Source: Dolichospermum sp. DET69 (lineage in GTDB: Bacteria > Cyanobacteriota > Cyanobacteriia > Cyanobacteriales > Nostocaceae). From it: DNA of 64,000 bases. A program made the position numbers and the translations under genes. The notes under the pieces were generated by a model. The model was not told the DNA's origin, ran no database searches, and was given only the letters and a program-made list of their open reading frames with translations. The DNA is taken from contig CP070233.1 of assembly GCA_017355425.1 (NCBI GenBank), positions 598,501 to 662,500 of the forward strand, in the 5' to 3' direction. Below are positions 1 to 8,484 of the stretch, piece by piece. How positions within the stretch are numbered: the first letter of the stretch is position 1; the number at the start of each line of letters is the position of its first letter.

Positions 1-252
1 ACAGCCTGCTAATAATATCAGGACGGGCAGGATGCCCATCCCACAAGATTGGATCATCTTTTTTGTGAAGTCCTCTAATTCAGCGAAGCAGGCGGTTAAT
101 TGTACCGGACACTTGGAGACTGTAGTATTTAATCCTAAAAGGGTTAAAATGCGAACCGCTATCCCTCCTGAAGTTGTTATGCAGCTTGGGCGGCGTTCAC
201 GATAGCGTGCCGGAGGCATTAGCCATATTTGGGGTATTTCGCGGCAGGAAAG
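1..252. repeat. Leading intergenic region with two dispersed repeats
   Basis: No gene is seen here. Positions 6-80 (cctgctaataatatcagg through the atgcccatcccacaagattg block and ttttttgtgaagtcctcta) match a segment near 13889-13967, so this is a two-copy dispersed repeat. Positions 194-228 carry a short dispersed repeat (core gatagcgtgccggaggcatt) related to others in this window near 17900, 22378 and 35622. The following gene's promoter should lie here, but no clear -10/-35 pair stands out. Confidence 0.6.
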
Positions 253-2868
253 ATGAAAACGCAGCAATTTTTGCATTCCTTGAGTCAGCAATTAAGGCAA
301 TGGCAGCGACAGTATAAAATCCTATTTTGTGAAGGAAAGTGTCAACAGAAACTGCATAGGAATTTTTTCAATAATCTACTTCTGTATTTATCAGCACATA
401 GTCACCAGGGAAAACAAGGAAAACGGGGACAGACACAAAAATCAACTGTTAAATTAGTTAGAAAAACCAGTGGTATTGATAAAGTTATTTTCAGATGGGT
501 ACACCAAAAACGCGCCTCACTAATTTTGGTGTTGGCCATATTATCACTAACAAGTGTAGTGGGTCATGACTTATATAATCAACCAAGAATGAAAGTTGAT
601 AATATTGCTTTCCAAACATTTATTGCTCCCTATTCGGATCATATTGAAGATCGACAGGAGACAGAACAGCAACGACAAAATGCTATAGATAGATCTGCGC
701 CAATTTTGATGATTGATAACCAAATAAATGAGGAAATCAATGAGTATTTAGAAGAAATTTTCGATAAAAGTAATCAATTGCGGGGGATAGTTGGTACTTT
801 TCCCTTTGCTGACACTTCACGGTTATCAATTTCTACTCAACGTTATCTTAGGACTTTTCCTGAATCGGAATGGCAGAAAATCACAGGAACTTTAGAAAAT
901 AATAGAAAACAGAATTTAAAAAAACAAAGTTCAAAATTGTTGTTACTGCCGCAAAGTTTAATAAATGGCAAAAAACTCTCTAATTCATCAAATTTTCCAG
1001 GATTACCTTTGCCTAGTTATGGAAATCATAGTGATGAAGCATCTTTTATTCAAGCATTATCAGAACTGGAAGCTGATCAATTTACTGCATCAGAATCTGA
1101 TTTTTTAGAACTGATTAATCAAATATCACAAGTTAGGCAAGGATATAATCAAGCTATTAAGAAAGCATCACAACTAGAAACTGGACAAGTAAAAAAAATT
1201 TATATAGAACCTATTATTTTAGATTTAACTGATAATGATTGGTTAAAAACACAAACTGGAATTCATAAAATTGCCGAGCGAATTCTTGCCCAAGGTATAT
1301 CTGCTGGATTACCTAAAACTATTTTGAATGATGCAGTTAGTTTGCAAGTAGAATTATCTGTACCTAGTGAAGCTGAACCATTAGCAAAAAATGTATTATT
1401 AGCCGTACTAAAGCCAAATATTAAACAAGATGAAGCACAAACTAAACAACAAGGTGAACTGGTAGCCAATAAAATACCATCTGTAATGATGCAGGTAGAA
1501 AAAGGAGAGATAATTGTTAGTAAAGGAGAAAAAATTACAATCAGGAAATTTCAGGTATTAGAACATTATCGCCTGATTTTCCGCCAAGTGAATTGGATGG
1601 GTTTAACAGTTGTTTCCATACTTATTACGCTAGTAATTGGAATTTTTGTTTGGTTAGAAAGAAAAAGTCATAACTATTTGCGACAACGCGATCGCCTATT
1701 AGTTTTACTACTTACCATCAGTGTTCCCGGAGTATTAGCAATGAGTTTACCCTATACTACATGGAGCGCTATTGGTTTATTATTAGGCAGTTTCTATGGC
1801 CCAACTATAGGGATAACAGTGGTGGGGCTATTGTCGTTGGTACTACCGATTACCACCGATACAAATATTTTGGTATTGCTGGCTGGGGCTGCGGGAGGAA
1901 TGTTAAGTAGTTATGTAGCGCATAGATTGCGATCGCGTGAAGAACTAGCATTATTAGGTGTTATCACTGCCTTAACCCAAGGTGGGGTATTCTTATTATT
2001 AAAAATTCTCACTGGTGGGGTATTTGGTTCAGGTTGGTATGTTCTCCAAGAAGCAGGTTTATTTGCTGTCTCTGGCTTATCTTGGAGTGTTGTGGCTTTG
2101 GGTTTAAGTCCTTATTTAGAAACACTATTTGATGTCATTACCCCCATCCGGTTGGCGGAATTAGCTAACCCCAACCGCCCATTATTAAAGCGACTAGCTA
2201 CAGAAACTCCAGGAACTTTTCAACATACTTTATTAGTGGCAACTTTAGCGGAAGCTGCGGCTAAACAATTGGGATGTAATGTAGAGTTAGTTAGGGCTGG
2301 AACTCTATATCATGATATTGGGAAAATGCACGATCCTCTAGGATTTATTGAAAATCAAATTGGTAGTCCTAATAAACATGAAACAGAAATTAAAGATCCT
2401 TGGGAAAGTGCAAGACTAATTAAAAAGCACGTTACGGAAGGGTTAGTAATGGCCAAGAAACACAGTTTACCAACGGCAATTCAGGCTTTTATTCCCGAAC
2501 ATCAAGGAACAATGGCGATCGCCTATTTTTATCACCAAGCACAACAAATAGCTCAAGAAAATCCGCATATCATCGTAGATAAAGCCGATTTTTGTTATGA
2601 TGGACCTATACCCCAATCACGGGAAACAGGAATCGTTATGTTAGCAGATTCTTGTGAAGCCGCATTAAGAAGTCTTAAAGATGCAACTCCAGAAAAAGCA
2701 TTAAATATGCTGAATAATATTCTCAAAGCAAAATGGCAAGATGAACAATTAATAGATTCAGGATTGACAAGAGAAGAAATGCCAAAAATTGCCCAAATCT
2801 TTGTAGATGTTTGGCAACAATTTCATCACAAACGCATTGCTTACCCTAAGTCCAAAACTAGTAATTAA
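253..2868 (+). CDS. HD family phosphohydrolase, 7TM-HD (PgpH-like)
   Basis: Membrane-bound metal-dependent phosphohydrolase of the 7TM-HD family; its best-known members (PgpH) hydrolyse cyclic di-AMP. The architecture is a basic cytoplasmic N-terminus, one membrane segment near residue 90, a large extracytoplasmic domain, about seven hydrophobic segments between residues ~450 and 660, and a cytoplasmic HD domain. In the HD domain the first metal His is in QHTLL (about 658) and the HD pair is in YHDIGKMHDP (687-688). The ATG at 253 is preferred over an in-frame TTG at 229 because aggaaag precedes it and the upstream codons lie close to a dispersed repeat. Domain assignment is firm; c-di-AMP as substrate is inferred from the family. 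Confidence 0.88.
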   Translation: MKTQQFLHSLSQQLRQWQRQYKILFCEGKCQQKLHRNFFNNLLLYLSAHSHQGKQGKRGQTQKSTVKLVRKTSGIDKVIFRWVHQKRASLILVLAILSLTSVVGHDLYNQPRMKVDNIAFQTFIAPYSDHIEDRQETEQQRQNAIDRSAPILMIDNQINEEINEYLEEIFDKSNQLRGIVGTFPFADTSRLSISTQRYLRTFPESEWQKITGTLENNRKQNLKKQSSKLLLLPQSLINGKKLSNSSNFPGLPLPSYGNHSDEASFIQALSELEADQFTASESDFLELINQISQVRQGYNQAIKKASQLETGQVKKIYIEPIILDLTDNDWLKTQTGIHKIAERILAQGISAGLPKTILNDAVSLQVELSVPSEAEPLAKNVLLAVLKPNIKQDEAQTKQQGELVANKIPSVMMQVEKGEIIVSKGEKITIRKFQVLEHYRLIFRQVNWMGLTVVSILITLVIGIFVWLERKSHNYLRQRDRLLVLLLTISVPGVLAMSLPYTTWSAIGLLLGSFYGPTIGITVVGLLSLVLPITTDTNILVLLAGAAGGMLSSYVAHRLRSREELALLGVITALTQGGVFLLLKILTGGVFGSGWYVLQEAGLFAVSGLSWSVVALGLSPYLETLFDVITPIRLAELANPNRPLLKRLATETPGTFQHTLLVATLAEAAAKQLGCNVELVRAGTLYHDIGKMHDPLGFIENQIGSPNKHETEIKDPWESARLIKKHVTEGLVMAKKHSLPTAIQAFIPEHQGTMAIAYFYHQAQQIAQENPHIIVDKADFCYDGPIPQSRETGIVMLADSCEAALRSLKDATPEKALNMLNNILKAKWQDEQLIDSGLTREEMPKIAQIFVDVWQQFHHKRIAYPKSKTSN

Positions 2869-2933
2869 CAATTAATTACTTTATCCTCAAAACGGCTAGA
2901 ACTTGGACTTTTTTATAATATAACGAACAGGCT

Positions 2934-2976
2934 CAAAGCCTCTCCCCGTTGCGGGGAGAGGTTGGGAGAGAGGTTC
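2934..2976. repeat. Palindromic REP-like repeat (cctctcccc family)
   Basis: The sequence cctctccccgttgcgggg followed by agaggttgggagagaggtt folds into a hairpin. A close relative lies near 50693-50733 behind ndhJ. Dispersed palindromes of this kind are common in Nostocales intergenic DNA. It lies 66 bp past the phosphohydrolase stop and could act as a transcript end, but no T-run follows directly. Confidence 0.6.
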
Positions 2977-3113
2977 CATATTTGGTTAAATTATAAACCG
3001 TTTGCAGTATACTGTGCCTCTTGGCTCTTGCCTTTAAAAAATATTACTATTGATAATGCTGTATTCATACTCAACAGTTAAAATAGAGATAGAAAAATAA
3101 CAATAGGGCAATT

Positions 3114-3719
3114 ATGATGAGCGATAGAGATTATACCTTAATTATTGACAAAAGTGGCAGTATGTCCACACCAGATCAAGTGGGTGGTAGAAGTAGATGG
3201 AAGATAGCCGAAGAATCTACCATTGCTTTAGCCAGAAAGTGTGAAGAATTTGATCCTGATGGCATTACAGTTTACGTTTTTTCCGGCAAATTTAAACGTT
3301 ATGAAAATGTTACTGCTGCCAAAGTAGCCCAGATATTTCAGGAAAATGATCCAGCAGGTACGACTAACTTAGGAAGTGTACTCCAAGATGCCCTGAATAA
3401 CTACTTTCAACGCAAAACCGCTGGGACAACAAAACTTAATGGAGAAACCATTTTAGTTATTACTGACGGGGAACCAGATGATCGCAAAGCCGTATTTGAA
3501 ATCATCATCCGTGCTACCCAACAAATGGAAAAAGATGAAGAATTAGGAATTTCCATGATTCAAGTTGGTTCAGATCCGCAAGCAACCAAATTTCTCAAAG
3601 CCTTAGATGATCAATTAGAAGGTGTTGGGGCAAAATTTGATATTTGTGACACCATTACTTTAGATGATTTAGAAGATATGAGTTTGGCTGATGTTTTAAT
3701 GAATGCCATCACTGATTAA
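3114..3719 (+). CDS. von Willebrand factor A domain protein (copy 1)
   Basis: A 201-residue protein that is essentially one vWA domain. The MIDAS metal site is visible: DKSGSM at residues 12-17, a Thr in the GTTN segment, and TDGEPDD after the central strand. vWA domains bind partner proteins through a divalent metal. No signal peptide or membrane segment is seen, so it is probably cytoplasmic. The adjacent gene is a paralogue of the same length, and a third small gene follows, suggesting a three-gene unit. Two ATGs occur in tandem at the start and either could be used. The partner and pathway are unknown. Confidence 0.85.
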   Translation: MMSDRDYTLIIDKSGSMSTPDQVGGRSRWKIAEESTIALARKCEEFDPDGITVYVFSGKFKRYENVTAAKVAQIFQENDPAGTTNLGSVLQDALNNYFQRKTAGTTKLNGETILVITDGEPDDRKAVFEIIIRATQQMEKDEELGISMIQVGSDPQATKFLKALDDQLEGVGAKFDICDTITLDDLEDMSLADVLMNAITD

Positions 3720-3753
3720 TTAACAAAAACACTAATATCTGGAGAGTTTAGTC

Positions 3754-4359
3754 ATGCTAGAAAACCGTGATTACACCTTAATTATTGATAAAAGCGGTAG
3801 CATGGCTACCCCAGATCAAAAAGGTGGGAGAACTAGATGGGCAACAGCACAAGAATCTACTTTTGCCTTAGCAAGTAAATGTGAACAATTTGATCCAGAT
3901 GGCATTACTATTTACTTGTTTTCTGGGAGATTTAAACGTTATGAAAATGTTACATCTGCCAAAGTATTACAGATTTTCACAGAAAATGATCCTTCGGGAA
4001 CAACAGATTTAGCTGGTGTTTTAAAACACGCTACTGATGATTATCTACAACGCAAAGCCTCCGGTACAAATAAACCGAATGGAGAAACAATTTTAGTAGT
4101 TACTGATGGTGAACCAGATGATCGCAAAGCAGTAATGAAGGTCATTATTGAAGCTTCTCGTCGTCTGGATAAAGATGAAGAATTGGCTATTTCCTTTATT
4201 CAGGTTGGTAATGATCCTCAAGCTACCCGCTTTTTGAAAATCTTGGATGATGAACTACAAAGTGCAGGTGCTAAGTTTGATATTTGCGACACTATCACAA
4301 TGGATGATATGGAAGATATGAGTTTATCAGAAGTTTTACTTAATGCGATTAATGATTAA
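3754..4359 (+). CDS. von Willebrand factor A domain protein (copy 2)
   Basis: Tandem paralogue of the preceding gene: same length, same MIDAS motif (DKSGSM), same TDGEPDDRKAV segment and same end (MSL..VL.NAI.D), with scattered substitutions that show an old duplication. A strong ribosome site (ggagag) sits upstream of its ATG, 34 bp after the first gene, so co-transcription is likely. Like its neighbour it is a single soluble vWA domain without membrane segments. Function beyond metal-dependent protein binding cannot be told from the sequence. Confidence 0.85.
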   Translation: MLENRDYTLIIDKSGSMATPDQKGGRTRWATAQESTFALASKCEQFDPDGITIYLFSGRFKRYENVTSAKVLQIFTENDPSGTTDLAGVLKHATDDYLQRKASGTNKPNGETILVVTDGEPDDRKAVMKVIIEASRRLDKDEELAISFIQVGNDPQATRFLKILDDELQSAGAKFDICDTITMDDMEDMSLSEVLLNAIND

Positions 4360-4434
4360 TGATTAATGGGTAGGGTTTGGTGGGCATTGCCCACCAAACT
4401 TCGATGGTAATATATTTTTTAAGGAATTATAGAT

Positions 4435-4944
4435 ATGGATTCTATTGATAAGCTTTTATCTGAAATTAAAACTGAATATACAGAAGCAAAAACCACAGCA
4501 CAACAGAATAATTTAGCCCCAGTTAAATTGATTTCACCGACAATAAAATCAGATGTATTTATAGATAAGTTGCTATCAGAAGTACAAGCTGATTTTGCTG
4601 AAAATAAAACAGGATTACAGAATAATTTACCCCCAATTCAATTTATACATTCACCTGCTACTAAGTCTGATGTATTTGTAGATAAATTATTAGCAGATGT
4701 TAAAGCTGATTTAGCAGAACAAGATGCGGCTGAACAACTGCGAAAAAAAGAAGAATTAACACAGGAGAAAATTCGTCAAGCCAAACTTCAAGCTGAACAA
4801 AAAAAAGCCCTAGAAAAACCTGCTAAACAATGGTTAGCTAAGTTAGATCCATTATCATCAGAAGGATTATGGTTTGAAAGATTTGCTGAAGGTTATCCTG
4901 ATAAATTAGCAGCCGCAATTGATTATTTACAAACTAATTCCTAA
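4435..4944 (+). CDS. Slr1339-like repeat protein, function unknown
   Basis: A 169-residue soluble protein with three internal repeats built on (I/V)DKLL(S/A)(E/D)(I/V)(K/Q), near residues 4, 43 and 81, each followed by an acidic helix and the first two by a proline-containing linker. A charged coiled-coil follows (about 98-130, rich in K/E/Q), then a C-terminal segment WLAKLDPLSSEGLWFERFA. That C-terminus resembles what I recall of the cyanobacterial Slr1339 (salt-stress-associated) family; this is from memory and not verified. It follows the two vWA genes by 75 bp in the same direction, so it may be functionally linked with them. Confidence 0.7.
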   Translation: MDSIDKLLSEIKTEYTEAKTTAQQNNLAPVKLISPTIKSDVFIDKLLSEVQADFAENKTGLQNNLPPIQFIHSPATKSDVFVDKLLADVKADLAEQDAAEQLRKKEELTQEKIRQAKLQAEQKKALEKPAKQWLAKLDPLSSEGLWFERFAEGYPDKLAAAIDYLQTNS

Positions 4945-5039
4945 ATCTCTAGGACTTACGCACTGTACAAATCAATTATGATATGCCTTTACTAAAATAC
5001 CTGATTTCAGGCTGCAACCAATTCTATTATTACCGATAA

Positions 5040-5094
5040 ATCAACCTTGGGGTAGGGGTTTAGAACTGCTCATTGGTGTCAACTTAACGGTAAT
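5040..5094. repeat. Dispersed repeat with cattggtgtcaactta core
   Basis: The segment gtaggggtttagaactgctc plus attggtgtcaacttaa recurs, complete or partial and in either orientation, near 6645-6690, 12930-12947, 13655-13672 and 52526-52566. The rest of 4945-5314 shows no gene, only AT-rich sequence and a short tandem tttagaa near 5226-5256. Confidence 0.6.
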
Positions 5095-5314
5095 TAATTC
5101 TTCTTCTATTTGTGGTCTATTAATTTAGATGAAACCCTTGTACACCAATGGTTTTAGATATATAAAAAGGATGTTTGATCACAAGGGGATCTGTAGAGCC
5201 TATTAAATTAAGTTGCTAGTACCGCAAGGCGGAATTTAGAATTTAGAATTTAGAATGAATACAGCATAAGCTTTTCACTGATTCGGAATGGTTCATTAAC
5301 TTACGCCGTACTGT

Positions 5315-5476
5315 ACTAGTAGTCTGTCAAGTAAATTTTGACGGATAAGAAACGAACCACGTTCGCGGAGCGTCCCGGAGGGATATAGGAACGAAGGACA
5401 CGAAGGAAGAAGGAAGAAGGAAGAATCAAAATGGCAACGAATGAACCCGTCAATTAGTTCTTGACAGACCACTAGT
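5315..5476. mobile_element. MITE-like element, 162 bp, with inverted ends
   Basis: The two ends are inverted copies: actagtagtctgtcaag on the left and cttgacagaccactagt on the right, with the similarity continuing inward (ttttgacgg against cccgtcaatt). There is no coding capacity. The interior contains a dispersed-repeat block (gttcgcggagcgtcccgg, then gaacgaaggacacgaaggaa) that also occurs near 14766. The outer actagt hexamer is itself palindromic, so it could be part of the terminal repeat or a 6-bp target duplication. Confidence 0.6.
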
Positions 5477-5530
5477 TATCTACTTGAGGTTAGTTATTGG
5501 TAATGGGTAATTAATAAAATATCTATTATC

Positions 5531-5997
5531 AATCCTGTTAATCCTTAAATCCTGGGTATCCTGATTCAGACAAAAAATTCAGATAATTAGGAATTAAAAT
5601 CCTGTTAATCCTTAAATCCTGGGTATCCTGATGCAGACAAAAAATTCAGATAATTAGGAATTAAAATCCTGTTAATCCTTAAATCCTGGGTATCCTGATG
5701 CAGACAAAAAATTCAGATAATTAGGAATTAAAATCCTGTTAATCCTTAAATCCTGGGTATCCTGATGCAGACAAAAAATTCAGATAATTAGGAATTAAAA
5801 TCCTGTTAATCCTTAAATCCTGGGTATCCTGATTCAGACAAAAAATTCAGATAATTAGGAATTAAAATCCTGTTAATCCTTAAATCCTGGGTATCCTGAT
5901 GCAGACAAAAAATTCAGATAATTAGGAATTAAAATCCTGTTAATCCTTAAATCCTGATAGCGAAGTGTGGCGTTAGGCATATATCCTGATTCAGACA
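5531..5997. repeat. 67-bp tandem repeat array, seven copies
   Basis: Units begin at 5531, 5598, 5665, 5732, 5799, 5866 and 5933, exactly 67 bp apart. Each starts aatcctgttaatccttaaat and ends with an attcagataattagg block. Copies differ mainly at a t/g in ctgat(t/g)cagac. The last copy is interrupted by a short dispersed repeat (atagcgaagtgtggcgttagg). There is no open frame and there are no unique spacers, so this is a long tandem repeat and not a CRISPR array. It ends just before an Uma2 gene and may carry its promoter. Confidence 0.9.
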
Positions 5998-6054
5998 AAC
6001 AAAATCTTATTTATTTAAGATATCATGTAATCATTGCCAAAAAGAAAGTTAGTT

Positions 6055-6612
6055 ATGATTTCTATTAAACATCAACTGACATTACAAGAGTTTCTGAATC
6101 TTCCCGAAGAGGATATCACTTATGAATTAGTTAATGGGGAAGCAAAACCAAAAATGTCACCAAAAAGATTCCATTCCAGATTAACTATTGCATTGTGTAT
6201 AATTCTCACCCAATGGGCAGAGAATAAAGGTGAAGTTGGAGTAGAATGGGCGGTTATTTTAAAAAAGCGTGGTCAGGATTGGGTTCCTGTACCAGACTTA
6301 TTATATATTTCTTATGCTCGTTTTTCTAGTGATGTGATTGAAAATGAAGCTTGTCCAATTCCCCCAGATTTAGTAATTGAAATTATATCACCTGATCAAT
6401 CTTTTGGAGAGATGAGTGCTAAAGCTAGTGATTATCTTGATGCTGATGTGATGAGAGTTTGGGTAATAGATCCTAAATCGAAAACTGTAACTATATTTTA
6501 TCCTGATGTCCGTCCACAAACTAAGCACGGTACAGATAGTTTAGAAGATGCTCTTTTTCCAGGTTTGGTAATTTCTGCTGAACAAATTTTCAACCAAGCT
6601 GGTATTCCTTAA
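6055..6612 (+). CDS. Uma2 family (PD-(D/E)XK-like) protein
   Basis: A 185-residue protein of the Uma2 family, very abundant in cyanobacteria and related to PD-(D/E)XK nucleases. Visible signs are the N-terminal YELVNGE segment, the central PDLLYIS and PPDLVIEIISPDQS strands, and the following MSAKASDYLDADVMRVWVID helix-strand; D and E in these strands correspond to the nuclease-like core. The ATG at 6055 is preferred to an in-frame TTG 21 bp upstream because family members start close to the TLQEFLNLPE segment. Its biological role is unknown. It follows a 67-bp repeat array. Confidence 0.8.
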   Translation: MISIKHQLTLQEFLNLPEEDITYELVNGEAKPKMSPKRFHSRLTIALCIILTQWAENKGEVGVEWAVILKKRGQDWVPVPDLLYISYARFSSDVIENEACPIPPDLVIEIISPDQSFGEMSAKASDYLDADVMRVWVIDPKSKTVTIFYPDVRPQTKHGTDSLEDALFPGLVISAEQIFNQAGIP

Positions 6613-6644
6613 GAGGGTGTAGAAGCCTACAGATAAGGCATTTT

Positions 6645-6690
6645 TGGGCTAAGTTGACACCAGTGATCACTGCTAAACCCCTCCGATAAA
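6645..6690. repeat. Inverted copy of the ttgacaccaatg dispersed repeat
   Basis: taagttgacaccagtgatca followed by ctgctaaacccctcc is the reverse complement of the repeat near 5050-5090 and 52526-52566. It lies in the short gap between the Uma2 gene and the convergent glycosidase gene. Confidence 0.55.
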
Positions 6691-6773
6691 TGTGGTTTCT
6701 ACAGCCATAAATATTTGATATTTTTGTCAATGCGTAAGTCCTAATCTCAATAAAAAATCAATCAAATGACATA

Positions 6774-8039
6774 TTAAAATGGTATTTTGTCAGTCACAGT
6801 TAGATTCGTTTCCCCTTCTGGATTTATTGCCCCTTTCCCAGACTCTACAACCGTTCTTAATGCAGGATATGGAAATAAACTTTGAAATCCAGCCAAACGT
6901 TCTTTTAATGGTTCTGGTGCAGTATTCCAAAGACTTTCATAATAGAAAAAAGCTACACCGAGTCCCCGTTGTTGGGCAGCACGAACTTGAGATTGAATCT
7001 GTTGAATTGATACGGGTTTAGTTCTTAAACCTGCCATGATACCGATTCCCGCTGGAATTTTTTGTTTTACTTCTGCCATTTCTGGACGGGAAAGTTTATC
7101 AATAAAATGATCTAAATTCTCCCGATAAACTTGCACAATTAACTCATCTACTATATCTAATCTCACCCAATTTAACCAATCTTGAAGGTGAAATTTATAG
7201 GCATAATCATAGTAATTAGGAGAGACAGAGAAAATCATTTTCGGTTTTATCTGTTTAACTGTTTGGTTAAGTCTCACCATAAAATCTGTAATCTTATTGG
7301 CCCGCCAATTTATCCATTCTGGATCTTGAGGATCACTTGGTGGAGTTTTTTGGGTTTCTTGTTGATATAAGGCAACTGTATATTTATCGTAGCCAAATTC
7401 AGAAGGTAAACTCATATGATCATCAAATTGGATACCATCAAGATTATATTTGTTTGTAAGTTCTACAAGTAAATCGCTAATAAACTGTTGTACTTGTGGA
7501 TGAAATGGATTTAACCAAGAAACCTCACCAGCAGCACCAACAGATAGTTTACTACCATCTTTTTTTTGTGTGAGCCATTCTGGTTTATTCATGGCTAATT
7601 CTGAACTGGGAGGAACCATAAACCCAAATTCAAACCAGGGAATTACCAGTAAATTTTGCCGATGAGATTTATCAATTAAATCGGCAAGAATATCATGTCC
7701 ATCTAGTCCTTGAAATACAAATGGTTGAATTTCTAACCGCTTGGCTACAGCACTAGGATACATGACATAACCAGAATTCCAAACTACAGGATAGATAGTG
7801 TTAAAATTGAGTTTTTGCAGTTGGATTACTGCTTCCTGAACTTTAGTCCTATCTCTAAGAATATTCAGATCATTATTTGTCATCCACACACCACGAATTT
7901 CTTGACGTGATCCTTCTTGTGCGATAACCGGTATAAAGCTGTTTTCCCAAAAAACCATGAGTAGGGAAATTAAAAACAAAGGCAGAAATAACTTTTTCAG
8001 TAGTTTCTGAGAACTAAATTTATGGAAATTGAATTTCAT
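6774..8039 (-). CDS. Family 10-like glycosyl hydrolase (GHL10), exported
   Basis: A 421-residue protein with an N-terminal signal or anchor (basic KFNFHKFSSQKLLKK, then a hydrophobic stretch to about residue 41 ending VIAQ), followed by a TIM-barrel of the GHL10/DUF187 type: EIRGVWMTNND, LNFNTIYPVVWNSGY, VIPWFEFGFM, and an acidic strand GIQFDDHMSLP. Such proteins are predicted glycosidases acting outside the cytoplasm, in some bacteria on cell-wall or exopolysaccharide glycans. The substrate cannot be read from sequence. The gene stands alone, with repeat-rich DNA upstream. Confidence 0.85.
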   Translation of the reverse strand: MKFNFHKFSSQKLLKKLFLPLFLISLLMVFWENSFIPVIAQEGSRQEIRGVWMTNNDLNILRDRTKVQEAVIQLQKLNFNTIYPVVWNSGYVMYPSAVAKRLEIQPFVFQGLDGHDILADLIDKSHRQNLLVIPWFEFGFMVPPSSELAMNKPEWLTQKKDGSKLSVGAAGEVSWLNPFHPQVQQFISDLLVELTNKYNLDGIQFDDHMSLPSEFGYDKYTVALYQQETQKTPPSDPQDPEWINWRANKITDFMVRLNQTVKQIKPKMIFSVSPNYYDYAYKFHLQDWLNWVRLDIVDELIVQVYRENLDHFIDKLSRPEMAEVKQKIPAGIGIMAGLRTKPVSIQQIQSQVRAAQQRGLGVAFFYYESLWNTAPEPLKERLAGFQSLFPYPALRTVVESGKGAINPEGETNLTVTDKIPF

Positions 8040-8069
8040 TTTAATTTGAAACCATTGTATTGAAGAAGG

Positions 8070-8400
8070 AGAGGGGCAACCACGGGGGGATTGCCCCTAC
8101 CGTTTGAGGGCAACCACGGGGGGATTGCCTGACAGGTGTAGGTTTTTAATATTCTCTGTAAAGGCAAGACCAGGAAGACAAGGAGGGATAGTAGACAAGG
8201 AAGATTTTATCCATAAAATACCCAATTTATGGTTTGTTTTATGACCAATCATCCATTTCTTGTCCGGTTTTCCTCCCTTGTCACCTTGTCTGCCTTGTCT
8301 TCCAAGTCCTGTCCTCACCCAATTGTAAAAAACCTACACCTGTCAGGGGGGGATTGCCCCTATCGTTTCAGGGCAACCACGGGGGGATTGCCCCTACCGT
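8070..8400. repeat. Tandem palindromes (gggcaaccacgggg family)
   Basis: The palindrome ggggcaaccacggggggatt followed by gcccctac occurs at 8072-8099, again from 8109 (split by the MITE at 8130-8346 and resuming at 8347), and at 8370-8397. Further copies are at 31353-31382 and, in a degenerate form, inside a coding sequence at 43813-43838. It fills the gap between the glycosidase and histidine kinase genes; no gene is seen in 8040-8484. Confidence 0.75.
8130..8346. mobile_element. MITE-B copy 1, with 12-bp target duplication
   Basis: A non-coding element with terminal inverted repeats tgacaggtgtaggttttta and ttgtaaaaaacctacacctg. The interior is also largely self-complementary (gacaaggaggga against tcccttgtc; ggaagacaagg against ccttgtcttcc), so the element can fold into one long hairpin. 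It splits a gggcaaccacgggg palindrome and is flanked by the direct repeat ggggggattgcc at 8118-8129 and 8347-8358. A second copy lies at 13331-13559. Confidence 0.8.
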
Positions 8401-8484
8401 TTGATATTTTTGAATAAAATCAAGATATTTGACGGATTTAATCCAAAGTAGTGCCTGTTTTGCAAAATTCTTCTACACAACCGT

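Noticed and set aside
5531-5997. CRISPR-like array
   Set aside because: The whole 67-bp unit is repeated and there are no unique spacers; no cas genes are nearby. The same holds for the 89-bp array at 26461.
8097-8417. Short frames around 8097-8417 on both strands
   Set aside because: They lie in palindromes and MITE-B copy 1.
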